The notes below the pieces were generated by a model. The model was not told the origin of the DNA and did not search any database. It was given only the letters and a program-made list of their open reading frames with translations. Shown here in pieces: positions 1-6,845 of a stretch of DNA of 14,460 nt. The DNA is taken from contig CAZVJU010000029.1 of NCBI GenBank assembly GCA_964627195.1, positions 1 through 14,460 on the forward strand. Reading direction: 5' to 3'. The position numbers and the translations under genes are program-made. Every line of letters starts with the position of its first letter. Position 1 is the stretch's first letter. This DNA is from CAZVJU01 sp964627195. GTDB lineage: Bacteria > Patescibacteriota > Microgenomatia > UBA8517.

Positions 1-146
1 GCACCAACAACCTTTGTGTTTGACCCACCTTCCAAGTTTTGGACTTTCTGCCAAAGCATTCCTACAGCAAAAGCAAGCCCAATTGAAGCAACAAGTAGTA
101 TAGGAACTAATTTTTCAAGAAGACCACCCTTGTCTCTTATCGTCAT
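1..146 (-). CDS. N-terminus of a membrane-anchored, probably DsbA-like thiol oxidoreductase (runs off the left edge)
   Basis: An open frame starts at the ATG complementary to 144-146 and runs off the window after 48 codons. The visible part starts MTIRDKGGLLEKLVPILLVA, has a hydrophobic helix at about residues 13-30, and then LWQKVQNLEGG. That layout, one N-terminal anchor followed by a short coiled or polar linker, is the one seen in the complete DsbA-type gene of this window (6846-7664, anchor then LYTRVKFLEKEL). I infer that a thioredoxin/DsbA domain follows outside the window, but no catalytic motif is visible. It lies 45 bp downstream of the M56 gene, yet has its own promoter and a perfect copy of the operator found in front of the BlaI-type repressor, so it is probably the main regulated target of that pair. 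No Shine-Dalgarno is seen; the transcript is probably near-leaderless. Another anchored extracytoplasmic protein remains possible. Confidence 0.6.
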   Translation of the reverse strand, partial: MTIRDKGGLLEKLVPILLVASIGLAFAVGMLWQKVQNLEGGSNTKVVG

Positions 147-150
147 AATA

Positions 151-167
151 TACTACATAGTGTAGTA
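151..167. promoter_or_regulatory. BlaI/MecI-type operator (perfect 7-3-7 palindrome)
   Basis: TACTACA-TAG-TGTAGTA is a perfect inverted repeat. BlaI/MecI/CopY family repressors are known to bind sites built on TACA/TGTA halves. It overlaps the -10 box of the promoter reading into the left-edge gene, so bound repressor should block RNA polymerase. The same left arm and 3-bp spacing recur at 1479-1495 in front of the repressor gene itself. Confidence 0.85.
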
Positions 168-188
168 GATGATTAATTTGACTGTCAA
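159..188 (-). promoter_or_regulatory. Promoter of the left-edge DsbA-like gene
   Basis: On the minus strand a consensus -35 TTGACA (183-188) is followed after 18 bp by a -10 candidate TACACT (159-164, 4 of 6). The -10 box lies inside the 151-167 operator. The start codon is 12 nt past the -10 box, so a normally placed transcription start gives a 5' leader of only about 5 nt and no room for a Shine-Dalgarno sequence. Confidence 0.7.
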
Positions 189-191
189 GAA

Positions 192-1145
192 CTAAAATGA
201 GGTTTTGTAAGAAGACATAATGATTTTATTCTGAGTACTTGTTGATACAGCCATCTCTTTGCTCACACTCTCGCCCATACAGTGAACGGAGCATAGTTGA
301 TTACTGCAGTTTAGTGAGTTGAACTCCGAAATATCCAGTGATGCATGAATCCGTGTAGGCAGAATATATAAGGCAATGCCCATTAAGACAACCAGAATTG
401 AAAGAAAGACATTTTTACTTTCCAACTTATATTCATTTCTTTTTGAAAACGATGGAAATACAGGAAAACGATTTTCAACTTCCACTTTTGCTAGAGCCAG
501 TTCCAGCGAGGTTGAACCCTTTTGTACATTACTTGTAAATTGGTCTGCTTCATTTTCTAATGCTGATCTTAACTTCCTATTGATATCTTTCAAGATTGGT
601 ATAAAGAAAAGAGACGAAGTTATTATTTCACTAAGAAGTAAAATAAGCGGATGTTTGTTTCTTAAATGGTAATATTCATGTAAAGCTACCGACCCTAACT
701 CTTGAGTACTTAACTTTTTTATTAACCCGGTTGATAGGATAATTTGAGGATTTGACCAATTAATTGTAACCGCGATATCCTTTTTGGAGTTTACAACTAA
801 CACTTTTTCTACTGCTATTTTGCTTTCGTTGAGAACCTTTATCAGTTTCTCCGAATATTTAGAAGCCTTGTTTTCAAGAAGTATGTCTAGTCGTCTCTTG
901 GTTTTGATGTAAGAAAAAATTGCTTTTGTGATAAATACAAGAATTGAAAAAAAGGCAAGTGTTGAAAGTCCAAAACCAATGTGGTGTAATCCCGATGCTA
1001 AAAGATTTGAGGACGCTTGTCTGCAAATATCAACAAAATGTTCAAAAGTCAAAAAGGAATACTTCTTAAGAAGTATAAAGAGAGAAATTATCGTTGTTGT
1101 AAAAATAGCAAGAATAATAAAAAGATAATTTAATTCTTTCTTCAT
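192..1145 (-). CDS. M56-family (BlaR1/MecR1-like) membrane zinc metallopeptidase, sensor/antirepressor
   Basis: This 317-residue protein has hydrophobic segments at about 5-27, 56-79, 166-184 and 245-263. The zinc site is visible as HEYYH (H156, E157, H160), and a downstream ENEAD (197-201) supplies the ExxxD-type third ligand. In the M56 family such proteases sense an external signal and inactivate a BlaI/MecI repressor in the cytoplasm. The repressor gene lies directly upstream, 5 bp away and presumably cotranscribed. Unlike BlaR1 there is no C-terminal penicillin-binding domain: after the last helix only about 54 residues remain, holding C280, C285, H288, C289 and M290. That cluster could bind copper or sense thiol oxidation, which would suit the copper/disulfide genes around it; this part is inference. 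There is no beta-lactamase nearby. The start is the ATG just after the repressor stop; no good Shine-Dalgarno is seen. Confidence 0.88.
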   Translation of the reverse strand: MKKELNYLFIILAIFTTTIISLFILLKKYSFLTFEHFVDICRQASSNLLASGLHHIGFGLSTLAFFSILVFITKAIFSYIKTKRRLDILLENKASKYSEKLIKVLNESKIAVEKVLVVNSKKDIAVTINWSNPQIILSTGLIKKLSTQELGSVALHEYYHLRNKHPLILLLSEIITSSLFFIPILKDINRKLRSALENEADQFTSNVQKGSTSLELALAKVEVENRFPVFPSFSKRNEYKLESKNVFLSILVVLMGIALYILPTRIHASLDISEFNSLNCSNQLCSVHCMGESVSKEMAVSTSTQNKIIMSSYKTSF

Positions 1146-1150
1146 GATAT

Positions 1151-1477
1151 TTATTTTCGTTTCTTAAGTTCATCTGTAAATGCAGTTACCGCTCCATGTC
1201 CATACTGGTCAACTAAAGAGTTAACAATTTTTTTAATGACTCCTTTTGCGGTTTGTTCTTTGGTCTTTTTAGGTGAATAAACATATGCCTTACCTTTCAT
1301 CTTTCTTGTTAAAAAGCCTTTCTCGGTCAAACGTGTCATTATTGTCATTATCGTGGTGTAGGCAATTTTGCGTTTCTTTTGAAGACATTTATGGACATCC
1401 GAAACTGAAACATTTTTTTCTTTCCACAGACAACCCATTATTTCTTGTTCAAGTGGTCCAAGATTTTGGGTTGACAT
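1151..1477 (-). CDS. BlaI/MecI/CopY-family transcriptional repressor
   Basis: The 108-residue protein is a winged-helix repressor of normal to slightly short length for the family (usually about 120-150). The segment TTIMTIMTRLTEKGFL (41-56) matches the recognition helix and following turn, and GKAYVYSP (62-69) the wing. The C-terminal part (71-108) is the likely dimerisation helices. It lacks the CxC-x4-CxC copper-binding tail of CopY, so it is unlikely to sense copper itself and should depend on the M56 protease encoded 5 bp downstream. In BlaI the protease cuts before a Phe near residue 102; F100 here lies at a comparable place, but I cannot prove equivalence. The gene has its own promoter with an operator over the -10 box, indicating autorepression. 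The ATG at 1477 lies about 9 nt from the -10 box, so its message is probably leaderless. Confidence 0.9.
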   Translation of the reverse strand: MSTQNLGPLEQEIMGCLWKEKNVSVSDVHKCLQKKRKIAYTTIMTIMTRLTEKGFLTRKMKGKAYVYSPKKTKEQTAKGVIKKIVNSLVDQYGHGAVTAFTDELKKRK

Positions 1478-1478
1478 A

Positions 1479-1495
1479 TACTACAGATTGTAGGA
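1479..1495. promoter_or_regulatory. Autoregulatory BlaI-type operator
   Basis: TACTACA-GAT-TGTAGGA has the same left arm and spacing as the perfect site at 151-167; the inner 13 bp CTACA-GAT-TGTAG are a perfect inverted repeat. It covers the -10 box of the repressor gene and abuts the start codon, so the repressor should shut off its own operon. Confidence 0.82.
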
Positions 1496-1515
1496 TTTAT
1501 GATTTAAATTATCAA
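1487..1515 (-). promoter_or_regulatory. Promoter of the repressor/M56 operon
   Basis: On the minus strand: -35 TTGATA (1510-1515, 5 of 6), 17-bp spacer, -10 TACAAT (1487-1492, 5 of 6). The ATG at 1477 follows 9 nt after the -10 box, leaving a leader of about 2-3 nt. It sits in the 64-bp gap downstream of copA; I see no terminator there, so copA read-through into this operon is possible. Confidence 0.82.
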
Positions 1516-1541
1516 CTCGTAAAGATTTTGGTTATGTGCTT

Positions 1542-4500
1542 TCAAGGTAGATTCGTAGGATTTCCGTTTAATTGTTTATAAAGTTCCGGGGATACAAAAT
1601 AATAATTATCTAAAGCCGAATCAGTAGGCTTTAATATACCTGAAACTACAACGGTTTTCGTACCAAAAAAATTAGGAATACTGTCTCCTACTTTTTTAAA
1701 TATCTTTTCTTTTTTCATCATCATAGCTTCATCGTAACCTACAACCATACTATCAGGTTTAAGCGCTAGTGTTCCATCCATTGCTTCAAAGCCATATAAA
1801 AAATTTGAAGTTTTTAGAAAGAGCTTTGGTTCTTTACCTGAAAAAGCCACCATTGTAGAACCTAACGATAGCTGCTTTTCAGCAATTTCTTTTGTAACAA
1901 CCCGCGGATTATTCACTTTTTCGTTTCCTTCTTCGGCCATAGTTGAGCTGACATTGGCAAATTGAATAAACATAAAGGTAAATGCAATAGCCATGACAGC
2001 CGGAGCAAATGTGGATACGTAGTCTTTCTTTCCAGGCATAAATCTCCGTAAGATCAGAGAGTTACCAACAACCGAAATAGAGCTTAGTGCCATAGCAAGA
2101 CCCGCAAGTTCCGGTTTTAGGATAAGCCCGATGAAGCTAAAAACTCTTGCTGCAATCGGAATACCGATGACGTTATAAAAAAGTGCAAAGAACATGTTTT
2201 GTTTAATCTTAGACATAGTTGAGCGGGAAAGATCAATTGACCCCACTACGTCCCGAAGGTCATTTTTAATAATAACAATTCCTCCTGTTTCCATAGCCAC
2301 ATCAGTCCCGGATCCCATTGCTATTCCCAAGTCCGCTTGAGCTAGTGCCGGTGCATCATTAATTCCGTCTCCGACCATTGCTACTTTTTTACCCGCGTCT
2401 TGTAATTTTTTTACTTCAGATGCTTTATCTTCAGGTAATACCTCTGCCAATACATTTGTAATTCCAACTTGTGAAGCAATTGCTCTGGCAGTGCGTTCAT
2501 TATCACCGGTAATCATATAAACGGTAATGCCGCGTTTTGTGAGCATTTCGATTGCCTCTTTGGAAGTCTCCTTAACAGTATCTGCTACAGCAATAAGACC
2601 CAATACTTTCTTTTTTGTCGACAATACCATGACAGTTTTTCCCTGACTTTCAAGGGCATCTGTTGCGTATTTATGTTCCAATAAGGAAAGCCCTAAAGTG
2701 TCGGTCGTGAGCTTGGGTTTTCCGAAGTAATACATTACTTTCCCAATGTTTCCCTGAACACCAAATCCAGGAATTGCCTGAAATCCTTCAACCTCGCTTA
2801 GGGCAAGGTTCTTTTCCTGAGCGTGTGTATAGATTGCTTCAGCAAGGGGATGTTCTGACTGTTTTTCCAAGGAAGCTGCAATTGACAGTATGTCATCTCT
2901 TCGAGCCTGAGCCTCAGAGCCGAAGGCCTGAGCAGAGTGCAACGAAGTCGAAGAATCACTTGAAAATACATCAGTCACTGCTGGTTTTCCTTTTGTTATC
3001 GTTCCCGTTTTATCAAATACAATCGTATTGATCTTACATGCCTTTTCCAGGGGTTCCCCACCTTTAACTAAAATTCCATGTTCCGCGCCTTTACCGGTTC
3101 CCACCATTATTGCAGTAGGAGTTGCAAGCCCTAAAGCACAAGGACAGGCAATAACTATAACCGCAGTGAATGCCATTAAGGCAAACGAAAGCGATGCTCC
3201 AAGAACAAAGTACCAGATAACAAAAGTCGCAATTGCAATTAAAATTACTGCAGGGACAAAAAACGCAGAAATTCTATCAGCAATTGCCTGAATAGGAGCC
3301 TTTGACCCCTGGGCATCTTCAACAAGTTTAATAATTTGGGAAAGGGTAGTTTCGGCTCCTACTCGTGTTGCACTAAATTCAAAACTGCCTGTTTTATTGA
3401 TCGTTGACCCAATCACAAAATCACCCGTATATTTTTCAACGGGCAGGCTTTCACCTGTAATCATAGACTCGTCAACCGCAGAGGAACCACTAGTAATTTC
3501 CCCATCAACTGGTATTTTTTCACCGGGACGGACAATAACAATATCACCCTTAAGAACTTGATCCAGTGGAATATCGAGTGTCTGGCCCGCTTCGACCGCG
3601 AAGCGAGGCGAGCCATCACTTACTACCCTCGCTGTTTTTGCCTGAAGTCCCATCAGCTTTTTAATTGCCTCAGATGTCCTTCCTTTCGCCTTTGCTTCAA
3701 GCCATTTCCCTAAAATGACAAAGGTAATTAAAAACGCTGCCGTCTCGAAATAAAGCTCGGGAATCTTTGCTCCCGCCAAACCGATTATAGAATTATTGAG
3801 GTTGTAATAAATAAAAAAGTTAATAACGCTATAGAAATAGGCAACCGATGTCCCGATAGCTATCAAGCTATCCATATTAAATGTTTTCATCTTTAACCCA
3901 GAAATCATGCCTTTATAAAATCCGGCCCCGATAATAAATTGCACTGGTGTTGCCAAAATAAAGGAAATAATACCTACATAGGGGAGAAGTAAAGACGCTC
4001 CGGGAATCCACTTAAAAAAATCAAAAAGCATAAAGTAAATCATTGGTACGCTAAAGAAGAAACTCCAAATGAACTTTTTAAAATACCCGCCAATTTGAGC
4101 TTGTTGTTTTTCAGCTTCTTCCTTTGTATTTAACGGATCAGAAACTGTCGCTTTGTAGCCTGTTTTTTCGACTGCTTTTAGTAAATCCTCTTCTTTTACT
4201 ATTACCGAATCATAAGTTACCACTGCCTTTTCTGCCGCAAAGTTTACCCGGGCATCATTTACCCCCTGTACTTTTTTCAGGGATTTTTCAATGACACCGG
4301 CGCAAGATGAACAATGCATTCCAAAAAGAGAAAGTGAAATTTTCTTTCGCTTTTCAGATAATGCTTCCACTGCGACAATTTCTTTTTCTACTTCCGGCAA
4401 ACTGCCTTCAACCGCATTTCCCAATCCTAAAGATCCTTCAAACGTAAATTCTCCATTCTCTCCTTTTATCACTGAGCCTTTAATTTTTATGCCTTTTGCC

Positions 4501-4796
4501 AAAATATTTGCATAACTGATACTGTCATATACAACCTTCTCTGTAATTTTTCCATTTCCGTTTGTTTCTTCAGGATTTTCAACCATTCCTTGGTAACCTG
4601 CATTTGAAATTGCCTTTAAGATTAATTCGTTCTCTATTTCAGTTTTTGCAGTTAAATAACCCTTACCTGTTTTATGGTCAACCGATACGGTTTCAACACC
4701 GGGAATATCAGAAATCTCATCTTTGATAAGCATCTCACAACTTTTACAATGCATTCCGGTAACCTCAAAATTTATTTTGCTATTTCCGTTATTCAT
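1542..4796 (-). CDS. copA: CopA-type Cu(+)-translocating P1B ATPase with C-terminal extension
   Basis: This is an inner-membrane ATPase that exports cytosolic Cu(I). In order: HMA domain 1 with GMHCKSC (C17, C20), a roughly 80-residue linker, HMA domain 2 with GMHCSSC (C162, C165), membrane helices from about 243, actuator TGES (447-450), membrane CPC (551-553), phosphorylation site DKTGT (595-599), HP (649-650), TGDN (763-766), hinge GDGINDAP (809-816), then helices with YN (874-875) and MALSS (902-906), which complete the P1B-1 copper signature. At 1084 residues it is far longer than the usual ~750-850. A further hydrophobic segment (929-947) leads to a tail of about 137 residues rich in Lys, Met and Phe and lacking Cys, probably extracytoplasmic and of unknown fold. 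Two in-frame GC-rich repeats lie at residues ~396-405 and ~614-633, outside all catalytic motifs. The start overlaps the stop of the upstream HMA gene (ATGA), indicating translational coupling. Confidence 0.95.
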   Translation of the reverse strand: MNNGNSKINFEVTGMHCKSCEMLIKDEISDIPGVETVSVDHKTGKGYLTAKTEIENELILKAISNAGYQGMVENPEETNGNGKITEKVVYDSISYANILAKGIKIKGSVIKGENGEFTFEGSLGLGNAVEGSLPEVEKEIVAVEALSEKRKKISLSLFGMHCSSCAGVIEKSLKKVQGVNDARVNFAAEKAVVTYDSVIVKEEDLLKAVEKTGYKATVSDPLNTKEEAEKQQAQIGGYFKKFIWSFFFSVPMIYFMLFDFFKWIPGASLLLPYVGIISFILATPVQFIIGAGFYKGMISGLKMKTFNMDSLIAIGTSVAYFYSVINFFIYYNLNNSIIGLAGAKIPELYFETAAFLITFVILGKWLEAKAKGRTSEAIKKLMGLQAKTARVVSDGSPRFAVEAGQTLDIPLDQVLKGDIVIVRPGEKIPVDGEITSGSSAVDESMITGESLPVEKYTGDFVIGSTINKTGSFEFSATRVGAETTLSQIIKLVEDAQGSKAPIQAIADRISAFFVPAVILIAIATFVIWYFVLGASLSFALMAFTAVIVIACPCALGLATPTAIMVGTGKGAEHGILVKGGEPLEKACKINTIVFDKTGTITKGKPAVTDVFSSDSSTSLHSAQAFGSEAQARRDDILSIAASLEKQSEHPLAEAIYTHAQEKNLALSEVEGFQAIPGFGVQGNIGKVMYYFGKPKLTTDTLGLSLLEHKYATDALESQGKTVMVLSTKKKVLGLIAVADTVKETSKEAIEMLTKRGITVYMITGDNERTARAIASQVGITNVLAEVLPEDKASEVKKLQDAGKKVAMVGDGINDAPALAQADLGIAMGSGTDVAMETGGIVIIKNDLRDVVGSIDLSRSTMSKIKQNMFFALFYNVIGIPIAARVFSFIGLILKPELAGLAMALSSISVVGNSLILRRFMPGKKDYVSTFAPAVMAIAFTFMFIQFANVSSTMAEEGNEKVNNPRVVTKEIAEKQLSLGSTMVAFSGKEPKLFLKTSNFLYGFEAMDGTLALKPDSMVVGYDEAMMMKKEKIFKKVGDSIPNFFGTKTVVVSGILKPTDSALDNYYFVSPELYKQLNGNPTNLP
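2898..2954. repeat. 57-bp GC-rich repeat inserted in frame in copA
   Basis: The element is bounded by 7-bp terminal inverted repeats TCTTCGA/TCGAAGA and contains smaller palindromes (CTGAG-C-CTCAG, 2907-2917). It encodes about 19 low-complexity residues (STSLHSAQAFGSEAQARR) between the phosphorylation site and the HP motif, a loop where CopA proteins vary in length. Its first 11 bp are identical, in reverse complement, to the intergenic hairpin at 13426-13436. It resembles palindromic elements that spread into coding regions in frame. Confidence 0.65.
3588..3605. repeat. Second GC-rich palindrome in frame in copA
   Basis: CGCTTCG-ACCG-CGAAGCG forms a 7-bp stem with a 4-nt loop. It encodes part of the SPRFAVEAGQ stretch (residues 396-405), which appears as extra residues in the actuator-domain strand region where CopA proteins normally run straight from the DG turn to the DIPxxxV segment. 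Confidence 0.55.
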
Positions 4797-4999
4797 ATTA
4801 TTTGATATTCCATACCCTCCAAAGATTGTTGAATTTCATCTTTTGAAATATCTCTGTTTGTCTTAATCTCTGTGTCACCTGTTTCAAAGTTCACGTTTAC
4901 CGATATAACTCCTTCCACTTCACTAATTCTTCTTTCAATTAATCTTTTGCATGCGGGGCAGTGAGTACCTTTTATGATGAATTGCAATTTATTTTCCAT
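4793..4999 (-). CDS. Small HMA-domain copper chaperone (CopZ-like)
   Basis: A 68-residue single-domain protein of the standard heavy-metal-associated fold. The metal loop is GTHCPAC (C14, C17), followed by the expected helix (KRLIERRISEVEGV) and strand SVNVNFETG. Family members bind Cu(I) through the two Cys and hand it to the HMA domains of CopA, whose gene overlaps this one by 4 bp. Upstream, only 2 bp separate it from the stop of the TauE-cupredoxin gene, so all belong to one operon. The loop has Thr-His instead of the more usual Met-His or Met-Thr; the effect is unknown. It has the same length (68 residues) as the HMA gene in the plus-strand arm at 9956-10162. Confidence 0.9.
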   Translation of the reverse strand: MENKLQFIIKGTHCPACKRLIERRISEVEGVISVNVNFETGDTEIKTNRDISKDEIQQSLEGMEYQII

Positions 5000-5001
5000 A
5001 T

Positions 5002-6835
5002 TTAAATAACAGTTATTGTACCTCTTGGAACGCCCATTGCACAGGTAATTGGATAGTTTCCCGATTTTTCCGGTGTAAATTCAAAGACTATGGTTTGTCC
5101 TTTATTTAACATTTGTGGGTTATCAGTTAACTCCGGAATGTAAATTGACCCCATGCATCCGCTTCCTTGCTCCTGAACACCTATTTCCATTCGGACTTTT
5201 CTACCAGCTTTAACTGTAAAATCTGAAGGGGAGATGTCTAAGTCGTTTGTATAAATTGTTTTTAATACCTGGACTCCATTTAGTTCTTTCGCCGGAGCAG
5301 GGGAAACCAGAGCTTGGGCATTTGCCGCTTTTGCTTTTCCTCCACCGCAACCACAACCACCGCTTCCACAACTACCGGCATTGTTGGCTGCAGAGGTAGT
5401 ATTAACAGCATTTTGTACTTGAACGTTGGCATTTTGTTTGTTACTGCCCGAATTACCATTCTCATCAACAACCTTAAATTGTCCTGTGTACATGCCCATA
5501 CTACAGGAGAATTTAATTGTTCCCACTTCGGAGGGTGTGAACTCAATAATATTTTCTCCGGGGTGAAGACTTTGACGAACACCCAGCTTCGACGACACAA
5601 TACTGGAAGCGCAGGTATTTGGATCCTTGGAAGTAATGATCCAGCGCACAGGAACTCCTACGGAAACAGTAAAACTATTGGGAGAATATCCACCGGCTGT
5701 TTGATCCATTCGGACTATTTGAACACCCTGTTCAATTTTTATATCGGATGCATTAGCGGAGACAGGAGAGCTAAAAAGTCCCTTGATAGAACTGATAGGA
5801 TTTTTACCTAACAAGTTCAGTCCATTATTAAGATTAAAAATAGCTAGTAAAGACACGGCGACTCCTGCGAATTTAAAGAATTTTTGGGCAAATGCACCTT
5901 TGATTGCGGCGGTCAATCCACCAATACTTAAAAGTCCCGGCGCAGTTCCCAAGGCAAAAACCCCCATAATGGCTGCACCGGCTGTAAAACTACCAGTTGA
6001 TACCGCATAAAGTTGCATTGCTTGGGTAAAACCGCAAGGCAGGAAGAAGGTTGACGCTCCCATTAAAAATGCATTTTTATGGCTATATTCTTTATCACTT
6101 TTTACTTTGATTCCCAGCAGATTACCTATAAATTTCGGAGTAGTTATACCCACATTTTTTAGCCTTGGAAAAAGGCCTGTTAACTGAAGACCTAGCGTCA
6201 GCATCACAAGTGCAACTGCAGCGGTAACGAGTCCAAGGCTGGTNNNNNNNNNNTCCTGAAAACTGAAAGAAAGATCCCAGTAAGCCTATTGCTCCACCAA
6301 GTACCGTATAGGAAATTATTCTGCCTAAGTTAAAAAACAAATGCGGTTTGAATTTTTCAACCGCTGTCGCGCCCGAATGCGATTGGGAAAATCTGGCAGA
6401 TACACCCAAGACTATCCCGCCGATTAATGCCATGCATGTTGAAAAGCCTGCGGTTAAACCAATAAGTACAACCGTTAGTAAATTAGAAGGGTGTCCTGGA
6501 TTTACCGCAAAAAACTTTGACAATCCGATGCCGTCTACGAGTATAAAAAGAAAGAAAAGAATAATAGCTGCATAAATGATATCCATATAGTCTTCGGACT
6601 TTGTTGAGAATATGGGAGGTTTTTCGGAAAAACCTACCTGATAACCGGCATTTTGGACTGCTTTATCTATGTCTTCCACTTTCAGTTGGGAGTTGGCGTA
6701 ATAAACTTCCGCACACGCTTTTTTGTGGGAAACATCGACTTTTTTTACTCCGGAAATACTTTTTAATTCATCTTCAATTAAAAGCTCGCAGCTTCTGCAG
6801 TGCATGCCCTTAATTGGTACGACAGTTTTATTCAT
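5002..6835 (-). CDS. HMA - TauE/DsbD-like membrane core - tandem cupredoxin fusion (interrupted by a 10-N gap)
   Basis: One protein of about 610 residues, apparently split because 10 Ns at 6244-6253 put the halves out of frame; codons end exactly at 6254 and resume exactly at 6243, so the true gap should be a multiple of three. In order: HMA domain (GMHCRSC, C13/C16), a helix (~86-108), then a DsbD/UreH-type helix bundle with one Cys in FSTCMALIGG (C134) and one in LPCGFTQAMQ, the arrangement of the electron-carrying Cys pair in DsbD/CcdA. After the membrane part come two cupredoxin domains, each with a first Cys (NTCAS; SGCMG) and a CxMGM- or CAMG-type loop (SCSMGMY; TCAMGV), joined by a Gly/Cys linker CGSGGCGCGGG. 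Canonical His ligands are absent, which suggests a Cu(I)-favouring Cys/Met site. It lies 2 bp upstream of the small HMA gene. Transport of copper versus electrons cannot be decided from sequence. Confidence 0.88.
6244..6253. other. Scaffold gap (10 N)
   Basis: Ten N characters of placeholder length lie inside the TauE-cupredoxin gene. Reading straight through gives a false frame ending at 6122 and hides the continuity with the frame that follows. The missing piece belongs to the transmembrane core; its true length is unknown but should be a multiple of three. Confidence 0.97.
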
Positions 6836-6845
6836 GGTTTAAATT

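Noticed and set aside
1151..1477. CopY-type copper-sensing repressor
   Set aside because: The protein lacks the C-terminal CxC-x4-CxC motif that CopY uses to bind copper, and an M56 protease gene is next to it, so the BlaI/MecI mode fits better.
192..1477. Beta-lactam resistance locus
   Set aside because: The M56 protein has no penicillin-binding domain and no beta-lactamase or PBP gene lies nearby in the window.
5314..5811. 165-residue plus-strand ORF (and shorter overlapping frames) opposite the cupredoxin domains
   Set aside because: It is antisense to a well-supported cupredoxin gene, its composition is low-complexity (runs of Thr from the Gly/Cys linker), and it has no promoter or homology signals.
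6122..6243. C-terminal residues read through the N gap (QPWTRYRCSC...)
   Set aside because: This frame is an artefact of the 10-N placeholder; the correct continuation is in the frame that resumes at 6243.
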